Shown in pieces: positions 24,727-32,778 of a stretch of 56,661 nucleotides of DNA. The DNA is taken from the NCBI RefSeq assembly GCF_003385595.1, contig NZ_QNUE01000020.1, positions 1 through 56,661 on the forward strand, in the 5' to 3' direction. Positions within the stretch are counted from its first letter, which is position 1. Each line of letters starts with the position of its first letter. The notes beneath the pieces were generated by a model. That model did not search any database and had not been told where the DNA came from. It saw nothing but the letters and a program-made list of their open reading frames with translations. Origin of the DNA: Chryseobacterium flavum. GTDB lineage: Bacteria > Bacteroidota > Bacteroidia > Flavobacteriales > Weeksellaceae. The position numbers and the translations under genes were made by a program.

Positions 24727-27027
24727 ATGAAAAAAACAATAATAAATGCTGCTGCCCTGCTTATGGGAATGGGTGTATACAGTCAGACCTTCCATACAAT
24801 AACCAATAACAATGGTCCCGTTCTGGGATATTCGGAGGGATCGGGTGTTAAAATCCTTTCAGTTGGCGGGAATAAATTCAAGGACCTGAACAGAAACGGA
24901 AAACTGGATAAATATGAAGACTGGCGCTTATCTGTTGATGAAAGAGCAAAAGATCTGGCATCGAAAATGTCTGTGGAACAAATTGCAGGATTAATGCTCT
25001 ATAGTGGCCACCAGGCAGTTCCTGCCCCACCGGATGGATTCCGTGCCGGGACATACAACGGAAAGCTTTTTAATGAAAGTGGTGCCCGGCCGTGGGATCT
25101 TACCGATCAGCAGAAAAAATTCTTAAAAGAAGACCATCTGCGTCATGTATTGGTTACGACCCTTCAGTCACCTGAAATTGCTGCCAAATGGAACAATACC
25201 CTACAGGCTTATATTGAAGGTTTAGGATTAGGGATCCCGGCCAACAACAGTTCAGACCCAAGACATTCTGCCTCTGTGACAGCAGAATTTAATGAGGGTG
25301 CAGGAGGACAGATTTCCCTTTGGCCGGACGGACTGGCCATGGGAGCTACTTTTGATCCGGATCTGGTAAAACAATTCGGAAATATTGCAGCCCAGGAATA
25401 TCGTGCATTGGGAATTTCCACTGCATTATCCCCACAGATCGACCTTGGAACAGAACCCCGTTGGTACAGGATTGCCTATGTTTTCAGTGAAAGCCCTGAA
25501 CTGACCGCTGATATGGGCCGTGGCTATATAGACGGCTTTCAGACTTCTTTCGGAAAAGACCTGATCAGGGATGGCTGGGGATATAAAAGCGTAAATGCCA
25601 TGGTTAAGCACTGGCCCGGAGGGGGACCTGAAGAAGGTGGCCGGGACGGGCATTGGGCTATGGGGAAATTTGCCGTATATCCCGGAAATAACTTCCAGTC
25701 TCATGTAAAACCGTTTACTGAAGGGGCATTTAAACTCAGCGGAGGAACCAAAGAAGCCTCTGCCGTTATGCCTTACTATACGATCAGTTATAATCAGGAT
25801 ACCAAAAACGGAGAAAATGTAGGAAACGGTTTCAGCCGCTACCTGATCACGGATCTCCTGCGTGGAAAATATAAATATGACGGTGTTGTCTGTACAGATT
25901 GGCTGATTACTGCCGATGAAGGAAAAACACCGGGAACCTTTGCCGGAAAGCCATGGGGAACGGAAAAAATGTCTGTAGCAGAAAGGCATTATAAAGTTCT
26001 GGAAGCGGGTGTTGACCAGTTTGGAGGAAATAATGATAAAGGTCCCGTTCTTCAAGCTTACCAGATGGGAATAAAAGAACATGGTGAAAAGTATATGCGT
26101 GCCCGGTTTGAGCAGTCAGCAGTACGTCTCCTTAAAAATATATTCAGGACCGGCTTATTTGAAAATCCATATGTAAACCCCGAAGAAACAAAAAAAATTG
26201 TTGGTAATCCACAATTCATGAAGGCCGGCTATGAAGCCCAGGTAAAATCAATCGTGATGTTAAAGAACAGAAACAATGTACTTCCGGTTAAAGAAAAGAA
26301 AACAGTATATATTCCTAAAAGATATGTTCCCGCTTCTTTTAACTGGTGGGGGGTATACACAGCACCATCTCTGGAATATCCTGTTGACCTTTCTTCTGTA
26401 AAAAAATACTATAACGTGACAGACAATCCGGAAAAAGCAGACTTTGCCGTTGTTTTTGTACAAAGTCCCCATAGTGAAGAAGGAGGATACAGTGATAAGG
26501 ATGTACAAGACGGCGGAAACGGTTATCTTCCGATTTCCCTCCAGTACCAGACCTATACTGCTACTGAAGCAAGGGATAAAAGTATTGCGGCAGGAGATCC
26601 TGTTATTGCCCCTGATGTTCATGACAGAACCTTTAAAAATAAAACATCTACAGCAACCAATTTCACCGATCTTCTGACGATACAGAATACCCAGAAAGCC
26701 ATGAACGGAAAACCGGTTATTGTTTCTGTTACCGCTTCTAAGCCGATGATATTCTCTGAGTTTGAAAAACATACCGATGGTATTTTAATCAATTTCAATG
26801 TTTCCAACCAGGCGGTTATCGACATAATTGCCGGAAAATATGAACCGTCAGGTCTTTTACCGGTGCAGATGCCTGCAGATATGAAAACGGTGGAAAAGCA
26901 GAAAGAAGACCTGCCTTTTGATATGACTCCTTATAAAGATTCCGAAGGGCATCTTTACGATTTTGGCTACGGAATGAACTGGCAGGGCCCTATTAAAGAT
27001 GCAAGAACACAGAAATATTCCAAATAG
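24727..27027 (+). CDS. Glycoside hydrolase family 3 enzyme
   Basis: This 766-aa protein has a signal peptide (about 1-19) and a short calcium-binding-like segment, DLNRNGKLDKYEDW, near residue 58. An N-terminal TIM barrel follows, with KHWPGGG and the nucleophile aspartate in GVVCTDWL (VVC-T-D-W). The C-terminal domain includes VIVSVTASKP and the closing YDFGYGMNW. This fits periplasmic beta-glucosidase or xylosidase-type GH3 enzymes. It presumably cleaves the glycoside imported by the preceding receptor. The exact sugar specificity cannot be read from the sequence. Confidence 0.92.
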   Translation: MKKTIINAAALLMGMGVYSQTFHTITNNNGPVLGYSEGSGVKILSVGGNKFKDLNRNGKLDKYEDWRLSVDERAKDLASKMSVEQIAGLMLYSGHQAVPAPPDGFRAGTYNGKLFNESGARPWDLTDQQKKFLKEDHLRHVLVTTLQSPEIAAKWNNTLQAYIEGLGLGIPANNSSDPRHSASVTAEFNEGAGGQISLWPDGLAMGATFDPDLVKQFGNIAAQEYRALGISTALSPQIDLGTEPRWYRIAYVFSESPELTADMGRGYIDGFQTSFGKDLIRDGWGYKSVNAMVKHWPGGGPEEGGRDGHWAMGKFAVYPGNNFQSHVKPFTEGAFKLSGGTKEASAVMPYYTISYNQDTKNGENVGNGFSRYLITDLLRGKYKYDGVVCTDWLITADEGKTPGTFAGKPWGTEKMSVAERHYKVLEAGVDQFGGNNDKGPVLQAYQMGIKEHGEKYMRARFEQSAVRLLKNIFRTGLFENPYVNPEETKKIVGNPQFMKAGYEAQVKSIVMLKNRNNVLPVKEKKTVYIPKRYVPASFNWWGVYTAPSLEYPVDLSSVKKYYNVTDNPEKADFAVVFVQSPHSEEGGYSDKDVQDGGNGYLPISLQYQTYTATEARDKSIAAGDPVIAPDVHDRTFKNKTSTATNFTDLLTIQNTQKAMNGKPVIVSVTASKPMIFSEFEKHTDGILINFNVSNQAVIDIIAGKYEPSGLLPVQMPADMKTVEKQKEDLPFDMTPYKDSEGHLYDFGYGMNWQGPIKDARTQKYSK

Positions 27028-27076
27028 TTTTTGAGTTTTTACGTTATTCTCCTTTCTGCTTTTATGAAGAGGTCAG

Positions 27077-27113
27077 TTTTCCGGCTTTTCTGATGATAAT
27101 AATCCCCGGAAAA
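27077..27113. terminator. Hairpin after the GH3 gene
   Basis: TTTTCCGG and CCGGAAAA form an 8-bp stem about 50 bases after the GH3 stop. The rest of 27114-27326 has no recognisable gene, only GGACAAAAG-type short repeats and GC-rich inverted pieces. Confidence 0.4.
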
Positions 27114-27326
27114 GTTGCAGGAAAAGAGGTTGTCAACTATATTTGTCCGTCCTCAAATCCAGCCGGACAAAAGAGAGTCATGAATAACTTCAGCCGGCAG
27201 ATCTGGACAAAAGTTTTATTCCGGAACAGATCACGGATATGAAAAGAACCCCGGATATCCTGCGAAGCCTTAAAAGGCGGCATTGCAGCTATTCCGGTAA
27301 TTAAAAGCAGAACAACTGAAACAATA

Positions 27327-27355
27327 AAAGAGGCTGTTTGCCGGCCTCTTTTTTT
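27327..27355 (+). terminator. Strong terminator immediately before the sugar transporter gene
   Basis: AAAGAGGC and GCCTCTTT form an 8-bp stem followed by seven Ts, ending 9 bases before the MFS start codon. No promoter box fits between it and the gene, so it may act as an attenuator or partial terminator within the sugar operon. Confidence 0.75.
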
Positions 27356-27363
27356 AATATAGA

Positions 27364-28788
27364 ATGTTTATGATCAATGAAGTAAAAACAAAAGACAGGA
27401 ATTATACTGTTCCGCTTATTACCATTACCCTTTTATTTTTTATGTGGGGATTCATTACCTGTATGAATGATATTCTGATCCCCTATCTGAAGCAGCTTTT
27501 CAAGCTCACTTTCTTTGAATCCATGCTGGTACAGTTCTGCTTTTTCGGAGCTTACTTCATTGGATCGCTGATTTATTTTATGATCTCTATTACAAAAGGA
27601 GATCCCATCAATAAACTGGGATATAAAAAGGGAATCCTTTTTGGAATTTTCCTGGCTGCTTTAGGCTGTATCCTGTTTTATCCTGCAGCTACGTTTTCGT
27701 ATTATCCGCTGTTTCTGGGAGCTTTATTTATTCTGGGATTAGGATTTACCGTCTTACAGATTACCGCTAATGCCTATGTTTCTTTACTTGGAAGTGAGGA
27801 ATCGGCATCAAGCCGTCTGAATATGACCCAGGCATTCAATGCTTTTGGAACAACGATTGCTCCGGTACTTGGCGGCCACCTGATCTTTGAATTTTTCTCA
27901 GCTCCGGACGGATCGTTCAGTGCAGTAGCAACCCGGATTCCATATCTTATTTTTGCTGCAATTTTGTTACTGGTGGGTCTGCTGATCTCCAGAGTTAAGC
28001 TGCCGTCTTTCCAGACGGAAGAAGAAGAAATTGTAAAAGGCTGGGGAGCTTTAGGGTTCAGCCATCTGAAATTCGGTGTTTTTGCCATGTTTTGCTATGT
28101 AGGAGGTGAAGTAGCCGTAGGGAGCTTCATCATCAGCTTTTTAGAACAGCCTCAGATCATGGGCTTCAATGAAATCATCAGCAAGAATTATCTTTCACTG
28201 TATTGGGGAGGTGCAATGATCGGACGTTTTCTTGGGGCAATTTCTTTAAATCAGTCAATAAGCCAGGGGAAAAAGGCCGTTTATATGCTTGGAGCAGCAG
28301 CAGCGGTATTTCTTGTAATTTTCAGCATTGTAAACCTTACATTTGCCCAGATCAGCTTCTTTATCGTATTCATCGTTCTTAATTTTGTTGCTTTCTTTAT
28401 TGGTAAAGCTGCTCCTGCAAGAACATTATCCATTTTTGCTGCCATTAATGTAATATTGCTGATTTCAGCAATGGTAAATCATGGTGAATTAGCCATGTAC
28501 AGTATTTTAGGGATCGGGATTTTCAATTCTATCATGTTCTCAAATATTTATACATTGGCCATTTCGGGGTTAGGAAAATATACGAGCCAGGGATCCTCCC
28601 TGGTTGTAATGGCTATTCTTGGAGGTGCTATTGTTCCTATTTTCCAGGGATACCTTGCCGATCAGTTCGGAGTACAGCATTCCTTTATTATTCCAGTGTT
28701 CTGTTATCTGGTAATCCTTATTTTCGGAGCATACTGTACAAAATATCTCGGACATGTAGAAAGTACCGAAGCTAAATCAGGGCATTAA
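27364..28788 (+). CDS. Sugar MFS transporter (FucP/GluP type)
   Basis: The protein has 474 aa from the first of two in-frame ATGs (27364 and 27370). It has twelve hydrophobic segments and typical FucP-family features: LLFFMWGFITCMNDILIPYL in the first helix and GLGFTVLQITANAYVSLLG in the fourth. It is a proton-coupled symporter for a monosaccharide such as glucose, galactose or fucose. Gene order places it as the inner-membrane step after outer-membrane import and GH3 cleavage. A strong terminator hairpin sits directly upstream. Confidence 0.93.
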   Translation: MFMINEVKTKDRNYTVPLITITLLFFMWGFITCMNDILIPYLKQLFKLTFFESMLVQFCFFGAYFIGSLIYFMISITKGDPINKLGYKKGILFGIFLAALGCILFYPAATFSYYPLFLGALFILGLGFTVLQITANAYVSLLGSEESASSRLNMTQAFNAFGTTIAPVLGGHLIFEFFSAPDGSFSAVATRIPYLIFAAILLLVGLLISRVKLPSFQTEEEEIVKGWGALGFSHLKFGVFAMFCYVGGEVAVGSFIISFLEQPQIMGFNEIISKNYLSLYWGGAMIGRFLGAISLNQSISQGKKAVYMLGAAAAVFLVIFSIVNLTFAQISFFIVFIVLNFVAFFIGKAAPARTLSIFAAINVILLISAMVNHGELAMYSILGIGIFNSIMFSNIYTLAISGLGKYTSQGSSLVVMAILGGAIVPIFQGYLADQFGVQHSFIIPVFCYLVILIFGAYCTKYLGHVESTEAKSGH

Positions 28789-28914
28789 ATAAAACAATCT
28801 ATAATCATCATCTATAAAGCGGGCATCTCAGGTGTTCCGTTTTTTTTACAGTTTTTTGTCTGTAACTTTCCCCTTACAAAGAAGACTTATAGAATAGATC
28901 CTAAATTTCCTTTG

Positions 28915-29283
28915 ATGAAAGTACAGCTAAAACTTGAATATATTTCATTTCTATTATTGGGAATCCTTGCTTTTGCAAGAACGGAATATTCATGGTGGTG
29001 GTTTGCAGGTTTATTCCTCGCACCGGATATATCGATGTTAGGATATGCTGTCAATGATAAGGTGGGGGCTTTTTTATATAATCTGTTCCATCATTTCGGA
29101 GTAGCTGTTATTGTATACCTTTTGGGAATTTCATTTGCCTTGCCTTATTTACAGATGACCGGGGCTATTCTGTTTAGCCATTCCGCCTTTGACAGAATAC
29201 TGGGTTACGGATTAAAATATCAGGACAGCTTTCAACATACACACTTGGGGAAAATTGGCAAAAATAAAGATCAGACACTTTAA
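28915..29283 (+). CDS. DUF4260 membrane protein
   Basis: This 122-aa protein, starting at ATG 28915, has hydrophobic helices near 8-22, 27-42 and 55-90. It shows the DUF4260 pattern WWWFAGLFLAPDISMLGYAV and a C-terminal HSAFDRILGYGLKY followed by a histidine-containing tail. The family's function is unknown. It lies after the sugar transporter and before rpsO, as a single gene. Confidence 0.88.
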   Translation: MKVQLKLEYISFLLLGILAFARTEYSWWWFAGLFLAPDISMLGYAVNDKVGAFLYNLFHHFGVAVIVYLLGISFALPYLQMTGAILFSHSAFDRILGYGLKYQDSFQHTHLGKIGKNKDQTL

Positions 29284-29330
29284 TATCCTAGAGTCCTACC
29301 CTATTTTGTAAAACCACTGGAACAGAAAAC

Positions 29331-29365
29331 AAAAAAGCAACCTCTTTCGAAGTTGCTTTTATTTT
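29331..29365. terminator. Bidirectional terminator between DUF4260 and rpsO
   Basis: AAAAGCAAC and GTTGCTTTT form a 9-bp stem with A and T runs on the two sides. Confidence 0.85.
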
Positions 29366-29380
29366 GAAAATCTTTATAGA

Positions 29381-29650
29381 TTATTTTCTTAAACCTAGTT
29401 CAGCGATGATCGCTCTGTATCTTGCGATATCCTTATTTTTAAGGTAATCTAGTAATCTTTTTCTTTTACCTACCAATTTAACCAAAGATTTTTCAGTGTT
29501 GAAATCTTTGTGGTTACCTTTAAGGTGCGCAGAAAGGTGATTGATTCTGAAAGTGAAAAGTGCAATTTGTCCTTCAGCACTTCCTGTGTCCTGTGCAGAT
29601 TTTCCGTGTTTTGCGAAAATTTCCTGCTTTTTTTCTGTTGTTAAGTACAT
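29381..29650 (-). CDS. rpsO: 30S ribosomal protein S15
   Basis: This 89-aa protein has the full S15 pattern: KHGKSAQDTGSAEGQIALFT, the INHLSAHLKGNHKDF loop that contacts 16S rRNA and LVGKRKRLLDYLKNKD, ending in a C-terminal helix. It binds the central domain of 16S rRNA early in 30S assembly. The promoter box is at 29686-29693. Normally pnp follows rpsO, but here the next gene on this strand is the Nudix regulator of the sugar locus. Confidence 0.98.
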   Translation of the reverse strand: MYLTTEKKQEIFAKHGKSAQDTGSAEGQIALFTFRINHLSAHLKGNHKDFNTEKSLVKLVGKRKRLLDYLKNKDIARYRAIIAELGLRK

Positions 29651-29685
29651 TCCAATATTGTTTAATGATTATTATGTAACGGGTG

Positions 29686-29693
29686 CAAAATTA
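29686..29693 (-). promoter_or_regulatory. -7 promoter box of rpsO
   Basis: Read leftward the box is TAATTTTG, an exact TAnnTTTG match about 35 bases upstream of the start codon. Confidence 0.6.
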
Positions 29694-29801
29694 CGACTAT
29701 TTTTTGATTCTGCAAACATTATTGATTCCATAAATCAAATTTGATAGAAAAAAATGTTAAAAAAATCTTAATAATTTTTATGCAATCCAACGAAAAGGCA
29801 G

Positions 29802-29809
29802 TAATTTTG
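29802..29809 (+). promoter_or_regulatory. -7 promoter box of the secreted 182-aa protein gene
   Basis: TAATTTTG matches TAnnTTTG exactly and lies 14 bases before the ATG. Confidence 0.6.
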
Positions 29810-29823
29810 CATTTGAATTACAG

Positions 29824-30372
29824 ATGAGAAAAATTATATTTTTTACAGCAGTTACCACTTTATTATTTACAGGCATTACCTCGGTAAAAGCACAGAAAAT
29901 CCCTGACGATAAACTGAAGAAAGTCTTATACTTCAATCCTGAGGTAGAACCTGATATTGATGAAATAAAAGAACCTACCAACAATGCGTTTTTTGATGCG
30001 GTATCTGATAACTTCAGCGGAAGAAAAAATAAAATGCTCCGGGCCGAAGTCCAGATTCCTTTTGACAGTATAGATAAACAAACCATTGTAGATTACTGTG
30101 TGAATAATGACGCTGATTTTGCTATTATTTCCAAAGTAAGGTATTTTAAAGTAGGAATCGGAAAATATGTTTTCTCGAACCAGGTAGTAGTGAGTATGAA
30201 ACTTTTTGGTGCGGACGGAAATCTGATTACGGAAAGTGACTATGATACTTACCGGAAAAATATGCGTTTATTAGGCTCTACTGTAAATTCTATCAAAATA
30301 GGAACGGAGGGAGCGATCAAAGATATTGTTAAGAAATTACGGAAACTCAAGCCATTGGAAGCGGAACTTTAA
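29824..30372 (+). CDS. Secreted protein of unknown function, 182 aa
   Basis: The protein has a clear signal peptide (about 1-23, LFTGITSVKA then QK). The mature part is mixed alpha/beta with a central DYCVNNDADFAIISKVRYFK segment and a basic C-terminal helix (IKDIVKKLRKLK). It probably acts in the periplasm or on the outer membrane. I do not recognise a named domain. Similar proteins of this length are conserved in flavobacteria. It is monocistronic, with its own promoter. Confidence 0.75.
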   Translation: MRKIIFFTAVTTLLFTGITSVKAQKIPDDKLKKVLYFNPEVEPDIDEIKEPTNNAFFDAVSDNFSGRKNKMLRAEVQIPFDSIDKQTIVDYCVNNDADFAIISKVRYFKVGIGKYVFSNQVVVSMKLFGADGNLITESDYDTYRKNMRLLGSTVNSIKIGTEGAIKDIVKKLRKLKPLEAEL

Positions 30373-30600
30373 GGCTGGTAAATCATTTGGGTTTTATCTA
30401 CTTCTCCATTTTATTTTCTTGCTGATATGTACTTTAAAAGTTAGCATCAACTGTTTATTCATCTGTTAGTCATCATTCCTTATTATTCTATATAATTCAA
30501 AAACCCCTAATAAAAAACTGATTTACAATTAAATATTTTCACCAAACCATGAATAATTATTTTTTTTTATTATTTTAGTAAAAATTAAAAGCTAAATCAT

Positions 30601-30744
30601 ATGAAAAATTTAAAAAAAATCAGCAGGGAAGCTGCCAAACAAATCAACGGTGGAGCAATCAGAAGATGTAATGAACAAATTCCATGTACTGTAGGATGGT
30701 GTTGTGACGGAGTATGCAGCCCCTATATATGCATGATCAACTAG
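30601..30744 (+). CDS. Cysteine-rich GG-leader peptide 1
   Basis: This 47-aa frame has a conserved leader, MKNLKKISREAAKQINGG, ending in a double glycine. A basic core with six cysteines follows (C23, C29, C34, C35, C39, C44). The spacing C-x5-C-x4-C-C-x3-C-x4-C is that of inhibitor-cystine-knot (knottin) miniproteins. The leader resembles the bacteriocin-like family common in Chryseobacterium, exported by peptidase-containing ABC transporters. A TATTTTAG-type promoter lies upstream and a terminator follows at 30784. No processing transporter is encoded nearby. Confidence 0.8.
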   Translation: MKNLKKISREAAKQINGGAIRRCNEQIPCTVGWCCDGVCSPYICMIN

Positions 30745-30783
30745 AAAATCTTTTTTTGAATAAATCAACAAAAATTGTATTCC

Positions 30784-30812
30784 AACACCTGTTTCCTCAC
30801 AGGTGTTTTTTC
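30784..30812 (+). terminator. Terminator after mini-peptide 1
   Basis: AACACCTGT and ACAGGTGTT form a perfect 9-bp stem followed by Ts, so each peptide gene appears to be its own transcription unit. Confidence 0.88.
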
Positions 30813-30917
30813 ATTTAAAACATAAACAATATAGTGATTTTCAATTAAATATTTTCACTATTAAATGAATAATTAAAAAAATATTATTATTTTAGTAAAA
30901 CTCTAAAACTAAATCAT

Positions 30918-31064
30918 ATGAAAAATTTAAAGAAACTCAACAGAGAAACCACGAAACAAATCCAGGGAGGAGGTCCCATCAAACAATGTACTGATGATTC
31001 TCAATGCATTTACGGTGCATGCTGCAGAGGATTTTGCATGGAATATAGCTGCATAGAAGAGTAA
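30918..31064 (+). CDS. Cysteine-rich GG-leader peptide 2
   Basis: This 48-aa paralogue of the preceding peptide has leader MKNLKKLNRETTKQIQGG and the identical cysteine spacing C-x5-C-x4-C-C-x3-C-x4-C (C24, C30, C35, C36, C40, C45). The residues between the cysteines are largely different: TDDSQ and IYGA instead of NEQIP and TVGW. The upstream 60 bases repeat those of copy 1, including the promoter-like TATTTTAGTAAAA, so gene and promoter were duplicated together, about 317 bases apart. Confidence 0.8.
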   Translation: MKNLKKLNRETTKQIQGGGPIKQCTDDSQCIYGACCRGFCMEYSCIEE

Positions 31065-31098
31065 TAAAGCATTTATTTTACCATTAAATACAGCAAGC

Positions 31099-31269
31099 AT
31101 GAAAATCCGGCAATTTAAAAAACTCAGCAGAGAGGCACAACGGGAAATCAATGGAAACGGAATTGTTAAAAAATGTAGTAACAGTTCACAATGTGATCCT
31201 TTTCAGTGCTGCAGCGGAGGGATGTGCATTTATTCCCCTATTCCTGAATGCGAACCAATTCTTGATTAA
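31099..31269 (+). CDS. Cysteine-rich GG-leader peptide 3
   Basis: This 56-aa member is more divergent. Its leader, MKIRQFKKLSREAQREINGN, lacks the final double glycine (GNG). The cysteines at 26, 32, 37, 38, 43 and 51 keep the C-x5-C-x4-C-C core and have a longer last loop. It follows copy 2 by 34 bases and probably shares its mRNA. A terminator follows at 31299. The loss of GG may change export or cleavage. Confidence 0.75.
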   Translation: MKIRQFKKLSREAQREINGNGIVKKCSNSSQCDPFQCCSGGMCIYSPIPECEPILD

Positions 31270-31298
31270 GAATATTGGAATTTAAAATTTAATTTTTT

Positions 31299-31325
31299 AA
31301 CATCCGCTGAGCGGATGTTTTTTTA
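31299..31325 (+). terminator. Terminator after mini-peptide 3
   Basis: AACATCCGC and GCGGATGTT form a perfect 9-bp stem with a TGA loop, followed by seven Ts. Confidence 0.9.
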
Positions 31326-31399
31326 TTCTTTTCCAATGATTTACATTTTAATTAATCCTTAATTTTGCCAGTTTATTGCTCAGTCTTAAAAATTTGAAT

Positions 31400-31407
31400 T
31401 ATTTTTG
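31400..31407 (+). promoter_or_regulatory. -7 promoter box of mgtE
   Basis: TATTTTTG matches TAnnTTTG and lies 22 bases upstream of the TTG start proposed for mgtE. It argues against the longer upstream reading frame. Confidence 0.6.
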
Positions 31408-31429
31408 CATATCCAAAAAAATTCACGTT

Positions 31430-32752
31430 TTGAATTCCAGAGACGAACTTATCTTTAATCCTGCCGATATTGCCGAAACTCTCAGCGAACTTCCTGCTGA
31501 CGAGAGGCTGCTCGCGTTTCTGAAAGTTCCGAAAGAATATAAAGCTGAAGTTTTCTCTCATCTTGATCCTGATTTTCAAGAAGATACCATCAGAAGTATC
31601 GGAAGTGATGAAGTTTCTGAAATTCTGAATGCCATGACTCCTGATGACAGGACTGCTCTTTTTGAGGATTTTCCGGATGAACTTATTAAATATTCAATCA
31701 ATCATCTTAATCCACAGGAAAGAAGAATTGCCCTAAAGCTGCTGGGCTACAATTCAGATTCCATCGCCCGTCTGATGACTCCTTATTATATTCAGATCCG
31801 GAAGGAATGGACTGTAAAACGTTGCCTTCAGCAGATCAAAAAAGTAGGAAGAAGGGTGGAAACCATGAACTACCTGTATGTAGTTGATGAAAGAAACCGC
31901 CTGATCGATGACCTTGCGATCGGAACTTTACTCCTTGCCGAAGAAGATACGCTGGTTTCTGATATTACGGATAATCATTTCGTTGCCATTACCACCACTA
32001 CTTCCAAGGAAGATGCTGTTACTTATTTTGAAAAATACGACCGCGGTGCCCTTCCTATTATTACGGAAGCCGGTGTTCTGGTAGGTATTGTAACCATTGA
32101 CGACATCCTTGACCAGATTGAACAGCAGAACACTGAAGATATCCAGAAATTCGGGGGATTGGAAGCGCTGGACCTTCCCTATACCCAGACTTCCTGGACA
32201 GAAATGATCAAAAAAAGAGCTACATGGCTGATTATTTTATTCATTTCAGAAATGCTTACTGCTTCTGCAATGGGATATTTTGATAAAGAGATTGAAAAAG
32301 CTGTTGTACTGGCATTGTTTGTTCCGCTGATTATTTCCAGTGGAGGAAATTCAGGATCTCAGGCCGCTACTCTGATCATCCGTGCTATGGCACTCCAGGA
32401 GATCGGACTGAAAGACTGGTGGTATGTAATGCGGAAAGAAATTATCTCCGGGCTATGTCTTGGAGCTATTCTCGGGGTTATTGGTTTCATCAGAATTATG
32501 CTGTGGCAGCAGATCGGACTTTTCGATTATGGCCAATATTGGGTATATGTAGGCTTAAGTGTCTCTGTGTCCCTGATCGCCATTGTGCTATGGGGAACTT
32601 TATCCGGTTCTATGATTCCTTTTGTCTTAAAAAAATTAAACCTGGACCCTGCTACCTCATCCGCTCCTTTTGTGGCAACACTGGTGGATGTAACCGGGCT
32701 TATCATTTATTTTACGGTAGCCGGACTTTTCTTAACCGGAAAACTTTTGTAA
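31430..32752 (+). CDS. mgtE: Magnesium transporter MgtE
   Basis: The homodimeric Mg(2+) channel has an N-terminal helical MgtE_N domain (about 10-115), two CBS domains (RLMTPYYIQIRKEWTV and AVTYFEKYDRGALPIITEAG) and a five-helix pore domain. The pore motif reads FVPLIISSGGNSGSQAATLI. I propose the TTG at 31430 as start (440 aa). It lies after the promoter box, while the longer open frame begins inside the promoter and has no homology. The protein senses cytoplasmic Mg(2+) through its N-terminal and CBS domains. Confidence 0.94.
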   Translation: MNSRDELIFNPADIAETLSELPADERLLAFLKVPKEYKAEVFSHLDPDFQEDTIRSIGSDEVSEILNAMTPDDRTALFEDFPDELIKYSINHLNPQERRIALKLLGYNSDSIARLMTPYYIQIRKEWTVKRCLQQIKKVGRRVETMNYLYVVDERNRLIDDLAIGTLLLAEEDTLVSDITDNHFVAITTTTSKEDAVTYFEKYDRGALPIITEAGVLVGIVTIDDILDQIEQQNTEDIQKFGGLEALDLPYTQTSWTEMIKKRATWLIILFISEMLTASAMGYFDKEIEKAVVLALFVPLIISSGGNSGSQAATLIIRAMALQEIGLKDWWYVMRKEIISGLCLGAILGVIGFIRIMLWQQIGLFDYGQYWVYVGLSVSVSLIAIVLWGTLSGSMIPFVLKKLNLDPATSSAPFVATLVDVTGLIIYFTVAGLFLTGKLL

Positions 32753-32778
32753 TTTTAGGCATCATCTAATATGCCGAT

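Noticed and set aside
30927..31151. Antisense open frame across the cysteine-rich peptides
   Set aside because: It is a mirror of the peptide genes, which have better leaders, promoters and terminators.
31376..31429. N-terminal extension of mgtE
   Set aside because: The 18 added codons cover the -7 promoter box and do not resemble MgtE proteins.
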